Origin: Sulfitobacter sp. S223
Lineage (GTDB): Bacteria; Pseudomonadota; Alphaproteobacteria; Rhodobacterales; Rhodobacteraceae
Direction: 5' to 3'
NCBI RefSeq assembly: GCF_025143825.1
Contig: NZ_CP083560.1
Coordinates: 1,240,001-1,304,000, forward strand
Length of the DNA: 64,000 bases
Position 1 is the first letter of the stretch, and each line of letters begins with the position of its first letter. Under the pieces are notes generated by a model. The model made no database searches. It was given only the letters and a program-made list of their open reading frames with translations, and was not told where the DNA came from. Below are positions 43,760 to 52,336 of the stretch, one piece after another. The position numbers and the translations under genes are program-made.

Positions 43760-45153
43760 GTCCTGCTTTCCTTGCGCATAAACATTCCGTTGTCGATTTC
43801 GATCCCGGAAGCGATCAAAAGGTCAAAGCACTTCGGCCTGATACCCGTCGGCATGAACTCACCCAGGATTTTCCCGTCTGATGATTTCCCGCTACGTTTG
43901 TAAACGAAGATGTCCTGCATCGTGATGGTATCGTCTTCCATGCCCGTGATTTCGGATATGCTCATGACCCTTCGGCTACCGTCGCTGAGGCGGCTGAGCT
44001 GGAGAACGATATGAATAGCACCCGCGATTTGAGACCGGATCGTTTTGATAGGTAAGTCGACGCCCAGCATCGTTACCATCTGTTCAACGCGCCCCAATGC
44101 GTCACGCGCAGAGTTGGCGTGTACCGTCGTCATCGACCCGTCATGGCCGGTATTCATGGCCTGAAGCATGTCGAAACACTCCGCGCCACGAACCTCACCG
44201 ACGATAATGCGATCGGGCCGCATCCGTAGCGCGTTGCGCAGCAGATCCCGCTGAGAGATAACCCCCTGGCCCTCAGCGTTGGGCGGGCGGGTCTCAAGGC
44301 GCACAACGTGTTCCTGCTGAAGCTGAAGCTCTGCCGCGTCCTCAATCGTCACGATGCGCTGGTTCGTGTCGATATACGATGAAACCGCGTTCAACATCGT
44401 TGTTTTACCGGACCCAGTGCCGCCAGAGATCAGAATGTTCAGGCGCGCTTCCACCAAGGCCTGCAGAAGCTTCACCGCCGACTTGTCCAACGCACCGCGT
44501 TCAACCAACTTTTCCGTTGTCAGCGGATTGCGCGAAAATTTACGGATCGACAGGGCTGGACCATCAACCGAGCAAGGCCGGATAATCGCATTCACACGGC
44601 TGCCGTCTTCGAGACGGGCGTCAACCCATGGCTGGGACTCGTCTATGCGTCGACCTACCTTGGTAACGATTTTGTCGATGATGCGGAGCAAATGACGTTC
44701 GTCGCGAAACCGCGTTTTCGTGCGTTCCAACAAACCGTATCGTTCTACATAAACCTGATCGAAGGAGTTGACGAGAATGTCGTTGATAGTTGGGTCGGCC
44801 AAAAGAGGTTCAAGCGGGCCATAGCCCATCACCTCGTTCATCAGTTCCTCTACCAGAGTCGAGAACGCGTCCGCGCGCATATGAACGCCTTCTTCTTCCA
44901 GCAGGCTGGTCGCAAGCGATGCGATCTGCCGTTTGAGCTCGGAGCGTTCGACTTTATCAATCACCGACAGATTCAGGCGATCCAGCAACTCGCTATGAAG
45001 GCGGCTTTTAAGTTCCAGATGAGCCTGCAGCCCTTCATTCGAAGGTTCGTCCAGCACTTCTGCGGGCAGCGGCATCGGCATCTTTATCGGCGTCTCAAGC
45101 TTGAGAACGTTTGATGGCTCAGTAGCCCTGCGCGACCTATATTCATTGAACAC
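43756..45153 (-). CDS. cpaF: Tad pilus assembly ATPase CpaF/TadA
   Basis: 465 residues, a type II/IV secretion ATPase. Walker A is ISGGTGSGKTTM; Walker B-like RIIVGEVRGAE follows with the His-rich region TGHDGSMTTVHANS. The N-terminal domain holds MGYGPLEPLLADPTINDILV, typical of CpaF. It powers pilin assembly at the inner membrane. Coupled to tadB by overlap; cpaE lies 12 bp upstream. Confidence 0.95.
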   Translation of the reverse strand: MFNEYRSRRATEPSNVLKLETPIKMPMPLPAEVLDEPSNEGLQAHLELKSRLHSELLDRLNLSVIDKVERSELKRQIASLATSLLEEEGVHMRADAFSTLVEELMNEVMGYGPLEPLLADPTINDILVNSFDQVYVERYGLLERTKTRFRDERHLLRIIDKIVTKVGRRIDESQPWVDARLEDGSRVNAIIRPCSVDGPALSIRKFSRNPLTTEKLVERGALDKSAVKLLQALVEARLNILISGGTGSGKTTMLNAVSSYIDTNQRIVTIEDAAELQLQQEHVVRLETRPPNAEGQGVISQRDLLRNALRMRPDRIIVGEVRGAECFDMLQAMNTGHDGSMTTVHANSARDALGRVEQMVTMLGVDLPIKTIRSQIAGAIHIVLQLSRLSDGSRRVMSISEITGMEDDTITMQDIFVYKRSGKSSDGKILGEFMPTGIRPKCFDLLIASGIEIDNGMFMRKESRT

Positions 45154-45165
45154 TGATCTACCTCC

Positions 45166-46377
45166 TTATTTTTTGCGATTAACGGTCTGTTCTGAATATG
45201 ATAGTGCAGAGGCCAAAAGCGTCAGCGCCTTGCCCAAGTCCGATTTTGGTTTCATATCGACGATAGGTCGGCCTAGATCTACGGCGCTGCGGGCCACCTT
45301 TGGGTTGTCCGGCAGCCAGTGGATTAACTTGGTTTCAAGAACCTTCTCAGCTTCCCTGACATGTTCAGATTTCAGCATGGGCCGGCGTTCACGATTGACG
45401 ACCACTTCAACTGGCAACGCCACACTATCTTCGCGGTAAAGGTCCATGAGACGACGTGCCTGCCGTACACAAGGGACGCTGGTGTCAGTCACGATGACCA
45501 GTTTTGAAGCGCTCTTGAGGACCGGTTCAACCCAATCCACGACGGCGCGCGGAAGGTCGATGATGATATAGTCATATTTCATTTTCAGGATGTCGATGAT
45601 GTCCTGAACCAGATCAGGACGCATCGAATGGAGCGGGACTACCTGAGCCGGAGCGCAAAGTACGTCAAAGCCAAGTGCGTGGCGCTGTAGTGTCGAGCCG
45701 ACAAAGCGTTCATCCACCTTTTCGGCAGAGTCGATGATATTCAGGAAGCCGCCCTTATCTTCCAGGTCTAAAAATACATTCGAGTTTCCAAACTGAAGGT
45801 CCAAATCAAGTAGGACGACGGATTTTCTAGTGGCCTTTTTGAACATTGTTTTGTCCCGCCCAACCAAAGTGCTGGCGAGGTTCACGGCAATGGTCGTGGA
45901 CCCGATGCCCCCACGGGATTGCGTGACGGGAATAACTTGGCCAAGCGCGGAAGAACCGTTGAACAAGTTTTGCTCAGGCGCGCGCATCGCGCTAAGTTTT
46001 TCATCAACAGCCGCCCTGATCCCGTCGCTATCAATTGACAGCGGTAAAACTTCATCAATTCCGATCTTCTTGAGTTCGCGCGCCTTCGTGATGGAGACTT
46101 CGTTTCCGGTCAGTGCCAGAAAGATGGTGCCGTTGGTACGCTTCTTCAGCAACTCCTTGACCGCCTGAATTTCGTCTGCATCGTCAGGGTCGGCTTCAAA
46201 TATTACGACGTCTTGATCAAACACCAGACTGCCGGCTCGTCCGTTCATCATCTTGAAAGACTCATTCGCCGTGGTGATCGTGTTGTTATCCTCCATCGAA
46301 AAGACGCCACTTATCTCTTGCGAAAATGAGACGCGTTCCGAAACGATTATAATCGAACGTGGTTGGTGGTGGCCCAT
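45166..46377 (-). CDS. cpaE: Tad pilus localisation protein CpaE/TadZ (ParA/MinD-like)
   Basis: 403 residues. An N-terminal receiver-like domain (about 1-130) is followed by a deviant Walker-A ATPase, QSRGGIGSTTIAVNLA, in which the usual first Lys is Arg. Later MinD-like segments include VVLLDLDLQFGN and DYIIIDLPRAVV. Family members place the pilus machine at the cell pole. Its ATG overlaps the upstream stop by one base. Confidence 0.92.
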   Translation of the reverse strand: MGHHQPRSIIIVSERVSFSQEISGVFSMEDNNTITTANESFKMMNGRAGSLVFDQDVVIFEADPDDADEIQAVKELLKKRTNGTIFLALTGNEVSITKARELKKIGIDEVLPLSIDSDGIRAAVDEKLSAMRAPEQNLFNGSSALGQVIPVTQSRGGIGSTTIAVNLASTLVGRDKTMFKKATRKSVVLLDLDLQFGNSNVFLDLEDKGGFLNIIDSAEKVDERFVGSTLQRHALGFDVLCAPAQVVPLHSMRPDLVQDIIDILKMKYDYIIIDLPRAVVDWVEPVLKSASKLVIVTDTSVPCVRQARRLMDLYREDSVALPVEVVVNRERRPMLKSEHVREAEKVLETKLIHWLPDNPKVARSAVDLGRPIVDMKPKSDLGKALTLLASALSYSEQTVNRKK

Positions 46378-47024
46378 TATCCGGACTCCCCTGCTGCAAG
46401 ATCTTCTGCTGGTAGTGAAACGCTGAAACTGGAATAGCTTGTGGACGACGGCAGTGTGCTGCCAGATGCCCCGGCTGCATTTGCCAGCGCAGCCAAAGGC
46501 GAAACGAACTGGAAATCATCCAAATCAAGCTCGACAGTAACCATTGGTGTGTAAGGGCCGCCGAGAAATCCGAGCTTTGGGTCGAACCTATACGAAAATT
46601 GCAGCACGTCGATTGATGCACCGTAAGGCAAAAGCGGATTGATGCGCCCCCAAATTTCCGATGCTGTCGCATTGGTTGCGACACCTGCACAGGACACAGT
46701 GGCCACGCTGGCGCAGACACCATCCGCCGCTCCGCACGATGTTCCAAATCTAGGGGCTGCGGCATTGTCACCCCGCTGGTGGGTCTGTGGCACGCCGACA
46801 CATGCTGCAGGCCTGACGGCAGCGACGCGTGCTGCAATCTGAGCGGCGCTTTGAGCGGTTACGCCGCTATAGGATAGACGACCAAAATCCAGCAGCGCCG
46901 CGAACAAGAACATGAAAAGCGATATGACAATTGCAAATTCAACCAACACGCCCCCGGTCTGATCACGCAGAAATTTGCGGCAGGCCTGCGTTGCGGGGCG
47001 AAGAATATATGGCTTGATCATCAT
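46377..47024 (-). CDS. TadE-like minor pseudopilin (TadF position)
   Basis: 215 residues. A prepilin-like N-terminus, DQTGGVLVEFAIVISLFMFLFAALL, carries the G-x-x-x-E-F-type cleavage site and one hydrophobic helix. The extracytoplasmic part has several Cys (around 85-115) that could form disulfides. It belongs to the TadE family and likely fills the TadF/minor pseudopilin role. Start overlaps the tadE stop by four bases. Confidence 0.85.
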   Translation of the reverse strand: MMIKPYILRPATQACRKFLRDQTGGVLVEFAIVISLFMFLFAALLDFGRLSYSGVTAQSAAQIAARVAAVRPAACVGVPQTHQRGDNAAAPRFGTSCGAADGVCASVATVSCAGVATNATASEIWGRINPLLPYGASIDVLQFSYRFDPKLGFLGGPYTPMVTVELDLDDFQFVSPLAALANAAGASGSTLPSSTSYSSFSVSLPAEDLAAGESG

Positions 47025-47536
47025 TGGCCGAATATCCTTGATTTATCCGTGACATTCGTCGTGACCGAAGAAATGCCTTCACCAAACAGGGCCAAAACAC
47101 CCCCCAGAGGAAACTGGACTGTCACATTGGCGGTCACTTGGGCCACCGGGGCAGGGCTGACACGATAGGTGCCTGCCACGCAGGAATAGCTTGGTGTGAC
47201 CGAGTTCACGGTTATGCCTATCGGGAATAATGCGTTCCCGTTGATATCTTTTTGAACAATGTCTTTGAGCGTCGAACTCAGGCTTGCTACGCTGCCGCCA
47301 CCTGCGCAGATGTCAGACGGGGTGACACGCGCCATATAGCGTCCGGCGTCGCGCACCCCCGCAATCACAGACTGATAGGACCACATCAGCCGCGAGGCTT
47401 CGACAGTAAGAGCCAGCAGCAAGAGCATGATTGGCATGACGATACCAAACTCAACGATGATGGCACCATCATCCTCGCCGCCAAACCTTTTGACGAAACG
47501 CGGCTGGAACCGCTGAATGTGCTTAAGCTGTTTCAT
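47021..47536 (-). CDS. tadE: TadE minor pseudopilin
   Basis: 171 residues. The prepilin-type N-terminus is EDDGAIIVEFGIVMPIMLLL, with Glu at the +5 position of the family. A hydrophobic helix anchors it; the rest is extracytoplasmic with a Cys in PSDICAGGG and one in TPSYSCVAG. Start overlaps tadG by four bases. Confidence 0.88.
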   Translation of the reverse strand: MKQLKHIQRFQPRFVKRFGGEDDGAIIVEFGIVMPIMLLLLALTVEASRLMWSYQSVIAGVRDAGRYMARVTPSDICAGGGSVASLSSTLKDIVQKDINGNALFPIGITVNSVTPSYSCVAGTYRVSPAPVAQVTANVTVQFPLGGVLALFGEGISSVTTNVTDKSRIFGQ

Positions 47537-49053
47537 CGGTACAACTGCACAACATCACGGTAAATGCCGCCAAAGCCGGCCGCCCCACCACCAGCGACGT
47601 CCGGAAATCCGACGACTTCGCCGTAGATATCAAAACTCGGTGGCGTGTCGGCATTCGTCCCCACTGGCTCTGTTAGGAAAAACGAAACAAAGCGGGTGAC
47701 TGGAACATTCTCTGTGCGCCCGCTGATCACCGTGGCCCCGCAGTCAACGCCAGCAGCGGTGACCACACGCCGCGCGGGATCAGAAGACATGTGGCTGGAG
47801 CACATGGGGCGCCCTGTTTCAGGCAGCGAAGGATCAAGAATGGCTGGCGCGTTCGCGTTGCTGTTGCCGTAGGCAATTTCTCGTAAATACATGCCAAACC
47901 TTGTGCCCGAAAATTGGACATCCGTGCCCGTCAGGGCAGGTAGATGCGTATCGGAACCGATCCCATCAGCAACGCCATCTCCCAGATCGTGGTTTGTGTT
48001 CAGATAACCCGCGCGGTCCCAGCTGCCGTCGCCAAAGCGATTGCTGCCCCCACAGCTTCCAGAGATCAAGCAAGCGTCGCGGCCTAGCGCAATCGTAGTA
48101 CCAGTGGCTTCTTCGTTGCCCTGAATGCACGCACTGCCGCCATTCGGTTTAATCCCCTTGATCACATTTGGGGCGGGGGCAAAATCGGCGTTGTTCTTTT
48201 CACCGTTAAGCACGGAGCGGAAAATGTCGAACCGCACGTTAAATGCAGCGTCTGTGATACCCACTTTCTGACCGGGTTCGGTCGTAATGCCATTCGTCAA
48301 GATGCACTGTGTGACAGAGCTTTGTGCCGCAATCAGGCATGCTAATTTGTTGCCGCCTTCATCAGCACAAACGCCAGATGCATCCTGAAATGCGTCTAGG
48401 TCAATGAAGCCGAAATTACCTGCGCCCCAAGCCGCATCTTTCCCGCCACTACGCAGCAGTACCTGATCACCTAGACCCAATGTGCTTTCCCAATTCGTCG
48501 GGAGACAAAACATCAAAGGTGAAACATCGCAGGCGGCCTGTGAGTAGCCTGCGACGGCCTCTGCTTTTACAGAAGCAGCATCAAAACCTGTCCCGCCCAA
48601 CATTTTGTCCAGCCCCGAGGCCAGATTCATCGACAGGGACTTTGGCGTTAGTGCGACCTGAACGAACTTCGCTTGGTTGGCATTCGTGGTGATGTCCGCA
48701 CCAAGCGGAGTCAGATCAGATGCAGGCAGTGCTTTGTGAAAGGTCAAAGTGTAGTCGGCAGAACCCGAGAGGGTTTTTGATCCATTCGCAAACGTATGGC
48801 TATCGTCGATCAAATTGGCGGCTGCGCTGGTTGCTCTGGTAATTGCATCGTTGCGACCATCCAGTTCTCCTGCAGCGGCCAAGGCCACGTTATCTGCAAA
48901 AGACTGAAGTTCGGCGTGCGTCGTGTTCATTCGACCAACGTCAAGCGTGATGGCAAGGAACCCAAGGAACACGACCAGCGACGACCCCCAGAGGATGGCG
49001 ATTGTACCCGCATCATCCTTGAGAAACCGCGATATGATGGGCCAAAAATACAT
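47533..49053 (-). CDS. tadG: TadG-like pilus assembly protein
   Basis: 506 residues. N-terminal TadE/TadG-type anchor DDAGTIAILWGSSLVVFLGF followed by AITLDVGRMNTTHAELQSFADNVALAAAGELDG, typical of TadG. The large extracytoplasmic part is Cys-containing and shows no clear vWA MIDAS motif. It starts nine bases after cpaB and is coupled to tadE. Confidence 0.87.
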   Translation of the reverse strand: MYFWPIISRFLKDDAGTIAILWGSSLVVFLGFLAITLDVGRMNTTHAELQSFADNVALAAAGELDGRNDAITRATSAAANLIDDSHTFANGSKTLSGSADYTLTFHKALPASDLTPLGADITTNANQAKFVQVALTPKSLSMNLASGLDKMLGGTGFDAASVKAEAVAGYSQAACDVSPLMFCLPTNWESTLGLGDQVLLRSGGKDAAWGAGNFGFIDLDAFQDASGVCADEGGNKLACLIAAQSSVTQCILTNGITTEPGQKVGITDAAFNVRFDIFRSVLNGEKNNADFAPAPNVIKGIKPNGGSACIQGNEEATGTTIALGRDACLISGSCGGSNRFGDGSWDRAGYLNTNHDLGDGVADGIGSDTHLPALTGTDVQFSGTRFGMYLREIAYGNSNANAPAILDPSLPETGRPMCSSHMSSDPARRVVTAAGVDCGATVISGRTENVPVTRFVSFFLTEPVGTNADTPPSFDIYGEVVGFPDVAGGGAAGFGGIYRDVVQLYR

Positions 49054-49062
49054 TTCAACCTC

Positions 49063-50085
49063 TTACTGCTCGATCGTCTGGGTGACGTTGATCGGGCGGA
49101 TCCGCGGAGTGATCAGAGGGGGATCAAGAGGAACTAGTTTGATTTCCTGTTCGTTGACAGACCTGGGCGCCGAATTGATTTGTCCATTACTCTCCGGTTC
49201 GGCGGCAAGTTCGGTATCAGTCGCGACTTCGGTTTGGGTGACTGTCTCAGGCAATGCCAAAGGATCAGGCTCATCGATTTGTCGCCGGATGGTCACAACC
49301 TCAAAAGCAGTGCCACGCCGCACATTAACGGTTGGTTGGATCAAGGCTTTTTCAGCCGGTCCTTCCTCTTGCATCAGGTCGCGCAGGCGCACCATTTCCA
49401 TCGGCTTGTCCTCGACGCCGTCAAGCGATCTCAACGTGAGGCTTAAGGAGCCGGCCTTTTGTGCCAAAGCCAACCGTTGGCCTTGTTCGGGTGTCACCTC
49501 AACAGTGATTGTACGCGCGATTTCAGGCTGGTCTTTCAGTTCTTCGGATTGTTGATCGACACCGATGACACGAATTTCCTGCAAGATCGTCACCGCGCGC
49601 ATGTCCTGTCCGGACCCTTCGGTCATAACAATATCGACAAAATCACCGGGCGTGACAAAACCGCCAACAGCGGTGACAGCGTCAACCTTAATGGACATGG
49701 CGCGGGTGTTTTCCCCGAGCTTTTGGACCAATGTGACCTTCTCACCGAAAAGCGAGACTTTGGTCGCGATCATGACCTCGCCGGGATAAAAGCGGCCTTT
49801 CGCCCGACGTAGCTGATCACGATCTGCGGGCACAAGGTGTGCGATTTCAGTGAATGCACCTGGTGGCAGCGCAGCACGCGGCCATGGGTGAATTGTGACA
49901 TGGTGTGTTTCGATAGTCTGACCAAAGGCGATTTCCGATCGCGCAATGTATATATCGACAAGCTCTGACCCTGTCGCATCTTTGACGGTTTCGGGTTGCA
50001 CGAGAAGGTGTTCTTTTGTCACGAAGACAGAACCGGCTGCGATCGCAATTCCGAAAACCGTCGTAATGATCGGCTTGATCCGCAT
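49063..50085 (-). CDS. cpaB: Flp pilus assembly protein CpaB/RcpC
   Basis: 340 residues from the ATG at 50085 (GGAGA box). A signal-anchor is at about 5-24. The SAF domain follows (YIARSEIAFGQTIETHHVTIHPW), then GFVTPGDFVDIVMTEGSG, typical of RcpC. It is thought to work with the secretin RcpA in the periplasm, but no secretin gene is next to it here. The C-terminal 80 residues are Glu/Thr/Pro-rich. Confidence 0.9.
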   Translation of the reverse strand: MRIKPIITTVFGIAIAAGSVFVTKEHLLVQPETVKDATGSELVDIYIARSEIAFGQTIETHHVTIHPWPRAALPPGAFTEIAHLVPADRDQLRRAKGRFYPGEVMIATKVSLFGEKVTLVQKLGENTRAMSIKVDAVTAVGGFVTPGDFVDIVMTEGSGQDMRAVTILQEIRVIGVDQQSEELKDQPEIARTITVEVTPEQGQRLALAQKAGSLSLTLRSLDGVEDKPMEMVRLRDLMQEEGPAEKALIQPTVNVRRGTAFEVVTIRRQIDEPDPLALPETVTQTEVATDTELAAEPESNGQINSAPRSVNEQEIKLVPLDPPLITPRIRPINVTQTIEQ

Positions 50086-50160
50086 CTTTGTCTCCAATGT
50101 TCAATAATTCAAATGTCGCCACCCCAAATGGGTCAGGTCAAATACGGCCGTTGGCGTCGT

Positions 50161-50185
50161 CCCTGCGCCATCAAGCGGCGCAGGG
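50161..50185. promoter_or_regulatory. Strong hairpin between flp and cpaB
   Basis: Perfect 9-bp stem CCCTGCGCC (50161-50169) / GGCGCAGGG (50177-50185) in the 136-bp gap after flp. On the minus strand no T-run follows, so it may be a 3'-end stabiliser or partial terminator letting pilin mRNA exceed the rest. Confidence 0.6.
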
Positions 50186-50221
50186 TATTTTTGTATGGGT
50201 CATGCCTAGCATGCCCGCAAA

Positions 50222-50398
50222 TTAGCAGGTCGCGCTGCCCAGAGCCGTGCAAGCACCAGTCACGTTGTTGTTGGTGGTCGTGCCCAGATAGGTGAACGCA
50301 CCCACAGCGATTGAGGCAACAACCAACAGCGCGAGGCCATATTCAACGATCGCTGCACCGCTTTGGTCTTTGGCGAAGTTTTTCAAAAATTTGGTCAT
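50222..50398 (-). CDS. flp: Flp/Tad major pilin
   Basis: 58 residues. The Flp prepilin site is visible in KDQSGAAIVEYGLALLVVAS: cleavage expected before the A-x-x-x-E-Y run, then one hydrophobic helix. The C-terminus has two Cys (CTALGSATC) that could pair. AAGGA lies eight bases before the ATG. It is the first gene of the Tad cluster and the pilus subunit. Confidence 0.93.
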   Translation of the reverse strand: MTKFLKNFAKDQSGAAIVEYGLALLVVASIAVGAFTYLGTTTNNNVTGACTALGSATC

Positions 50399-50985
50399 GT
50401 TTTTTCCTTAAAGGTCTATTTATAAAATCGCGTTGGATTGGTTCCGCAGCTTAAGCCTGAGACGACGGTGTTTCAGCGCTTGGTTAATGTTACGGCGGAA
50501 GGGACGTTCTGCGCATCCGTCAAACGTTCAAGGAATGCATCTTAAAATTGTCCAAATTTTAGAAAATCCAACTAAGGATAGAAATATTTGCGAATTGAGA
50601 GGGAGTTATTTGAGGATCTGCGAATCGCTAATTGTATTCGGAGGTCGAACAATTTGACTGAAATGAGGAAATATTAAGACATCATGAAAAAATAGGTACT
50701 CTGGGTGCTTATAAAGGTGATTTGCTGAAATTTGTGAAGTTTTATATTATATTACAATTGTGTAGGTTCTCATGACGGGTGTCGCTTTCTACAAGGCGCA
50801 CTGGGTTCTGCCCAAATTTTACCGCAGTCCTAAGGGAATTTTGTTGCCCTAAGCCGCTTTTCTTCCCACCCTTACCGTCACGGTGGGGGCCGTTGTCCGT
50901 TTATTTTTCTAACGGAATTGTTGCCGGTTTTTTTAGATACGAGTTTTTTAATAAGTTTGTTCGAGTGGGGGAGCGAGTTTTTAAG
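50399..50985. other. AT-rich divergent region between flp and luxR-type gene
   Basis: No gene. It is clearly richer in A and T than its surroundings (notably 50540-50780) and must carry the promoters of flp and of the LuxR-type gene. I found no full TTAA-N7-TTAA CtrA box here. Confidence 0.55.
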
Positions 50986-51828
50986 ATGAAATTTTCAGAC
51001 TATCCGGTGGCAACTGATTGCCTCGGGCTGGTGTCGGATTGGACATACGCATTAAATGGTAATGGCGAACTGTCGGATGTCCTGGATCGGCTGATGCGGC
51101 TTTTAAAAGCCGAAGTTGTCGCAATTGTCCGCATGTCAAAGGCAGATTTTAGTACGCATTCTGTGGCACGCAGTGACATGCAAAAAGGCAAGATTTGGCC
51201 GACGCAATTCCGCTCTTACGCGGACGAAATCGTTGGCGAATTCATTTCAACCGCCAAAGTGGGCAGTATTTGGAAGTTGTCGGAAGCAAAAGCGTCCGAT
51301 TTCGAGCAACTTGCAGATAAAGGCATCGGAGTGGCTGGCAACATCTTTGAAGGCATTATCAGCCCTCTGGAAACGACACGCACTTATATCGACTTCATTG
51401 AACTGCATTTTGACCACCAACCTGCTGAACATGATCTGAATCTTCTGGTTATGCTCATTGGTACATTGACACGTGAATGGAGCCGGCGGGCGCCTGCTTC
51501 TGTTTCAAAGGCGATCAACCAAAAACGCAAGCTTTCGAGAGTTTTGGAGAGAAAGGAAAACCATTTTTCAGTTCTTGATCCGGAAAATCCTGCCCAGCTT
51601 AGTAGGTCCGAATACCGCATTTGCTCGCTGCTCTCTGAGGGAATGACCGTGCATGTGATCGCTAAGGTTTTATCAATTAGCCCAGCGACAGTGCGTTCAC
51701 ACTTAAGTTCGACGTTTTCAAAGACGGGTGCCACCAACCAGGTTGAACTGTTGTATCAGCTTAACAACAAACCAAAGCTATCCCAAGAAACAGACGTCAT
51801 TGAGAAATCAAATCATCGTATCAATTAG
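50986..51828 (+). CDS. LuxR-family transcription regulator
   Basis: 280 residues from ATG 50986. The C-terminal HTH is clear: SRSEYRICSLLSEGMTVHVI, then AKVLSISPATVRSHLSSTF and KTGATNQVELLYQL. The N-terminal 200 residues have no recognisable autoinducer-binding or receiver domain. It is divergent from flp, so it may control Tad pili. The 69-codon upstream extension (to 50779) looks non-coding and is rejected. Confidence 0.85.
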   Translation: MKFSDYPVATDCLGLVSDWTYALNGNGELSDVLDRLMRLLKAEVVAIVRMSKADFSTHSVARSDMQKGKIWPTQFRSYADEIVGEFISTAKVGSIWKLSEAKASDFEQLADKGIGVAGNIFEGIISPLETTRTYIDFIELHFDHQPAEHDLNLLVMLIGTLTREWSRRAPASVSKAINQKRKLSRVLERKENHFSVLDPENPAQLSRSEYRICSLLSEGMTVHVIAKVLSISPATVRSHLSSTFSKTGATNQVELLYQLNNKPKLSQETDVIEKSNHRIN

Positions 51829-51865
51829 AAAAGAGTCTACAAATTCTACAACGGGTCTGGGTTTG

Positions 51866-51889
51866 GCAAAGTGGGTGGCCCACTTTTGC
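51866..51889 (+). terminator. Probable terminator after the LuxR-type gene
   Basis: GCAAAGTGGG (51866-51875) pairs with CCCACTTTTGC (51879-51889), with one bulged T and a TGG loop. T-run is inside the stem, so termination strength is uncertain. Confidence 0.5.
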
Positions 51890-52283
51890 AATCGCTCCTC
51901 CGTATGCCGACGCATTATGGAAACAGCCAACGGAAGTAGACCCGATTATGTACGATTAGCGAGAAACGTTTGAGAAGATGATTTTAACACTTTTCTGCAT
52001 TCCTCGACGTAGAACAAAAACAAAATGCGGCATGAAAAGCAACCCGACTAAATCCCTGCTGAGCCGCAAACCTGTTCTAAAATGAAGCCACTTAAGTCGG
52101 GCTGAGTGTCGGGTTTTTCTGTTCAGTGCGCATCCTTCCAAAAGCCTGCATTAGACCGGGATCGAATCAGTGATTCGAGGCCTCGGACGTCATGAAAATC
52201 AGATGGATCGGGCTCGGTTTGGCCGATTAATTTAGCGATTTCAGGGGTATATTGGGGTATGGAATACCACCATAGGTGGAATG

Positions 52284-52298
52284 TTAACGTAGGGTTAA
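52284..52298 (+). promoter_or_regulatory. CtrA-type box upstream of the peroxidase gene
   Basis: TTAACGTAGGGTTAA is a perfect TTAA-N7-TTAA, the CtrA full site of alphaproteobacteria, and also fits the TTAAC-N5-GTTAAC form described for roseobacters. It lies 38 bp before the peroxidase ATG, so it could activate or repress the whole five-gene cluster. Confidence 0.65.
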
Positions 52299-52336
52299 CA
52301 TGGGGGCCTTATTTGAAATTATTTTGAGGCCTTAAC

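Larger units (their letters stand above)
51829..52336. other. Intergenic region before the peroxidase cluster
   Basis: No gene. It holds a hairpin after the LuxR gene (51866-51889), a CCACC-ATA-GGTGG inverted repeat (52267-52279) and the CtrA-type box at 52284-52298. Confidence 0.6.

Noticed and set aside
50399..50985. CtrA box for flp
   Set aside because: Only TTAA half-sites at wrong spacing were found, unlike the perfect box at 52284.
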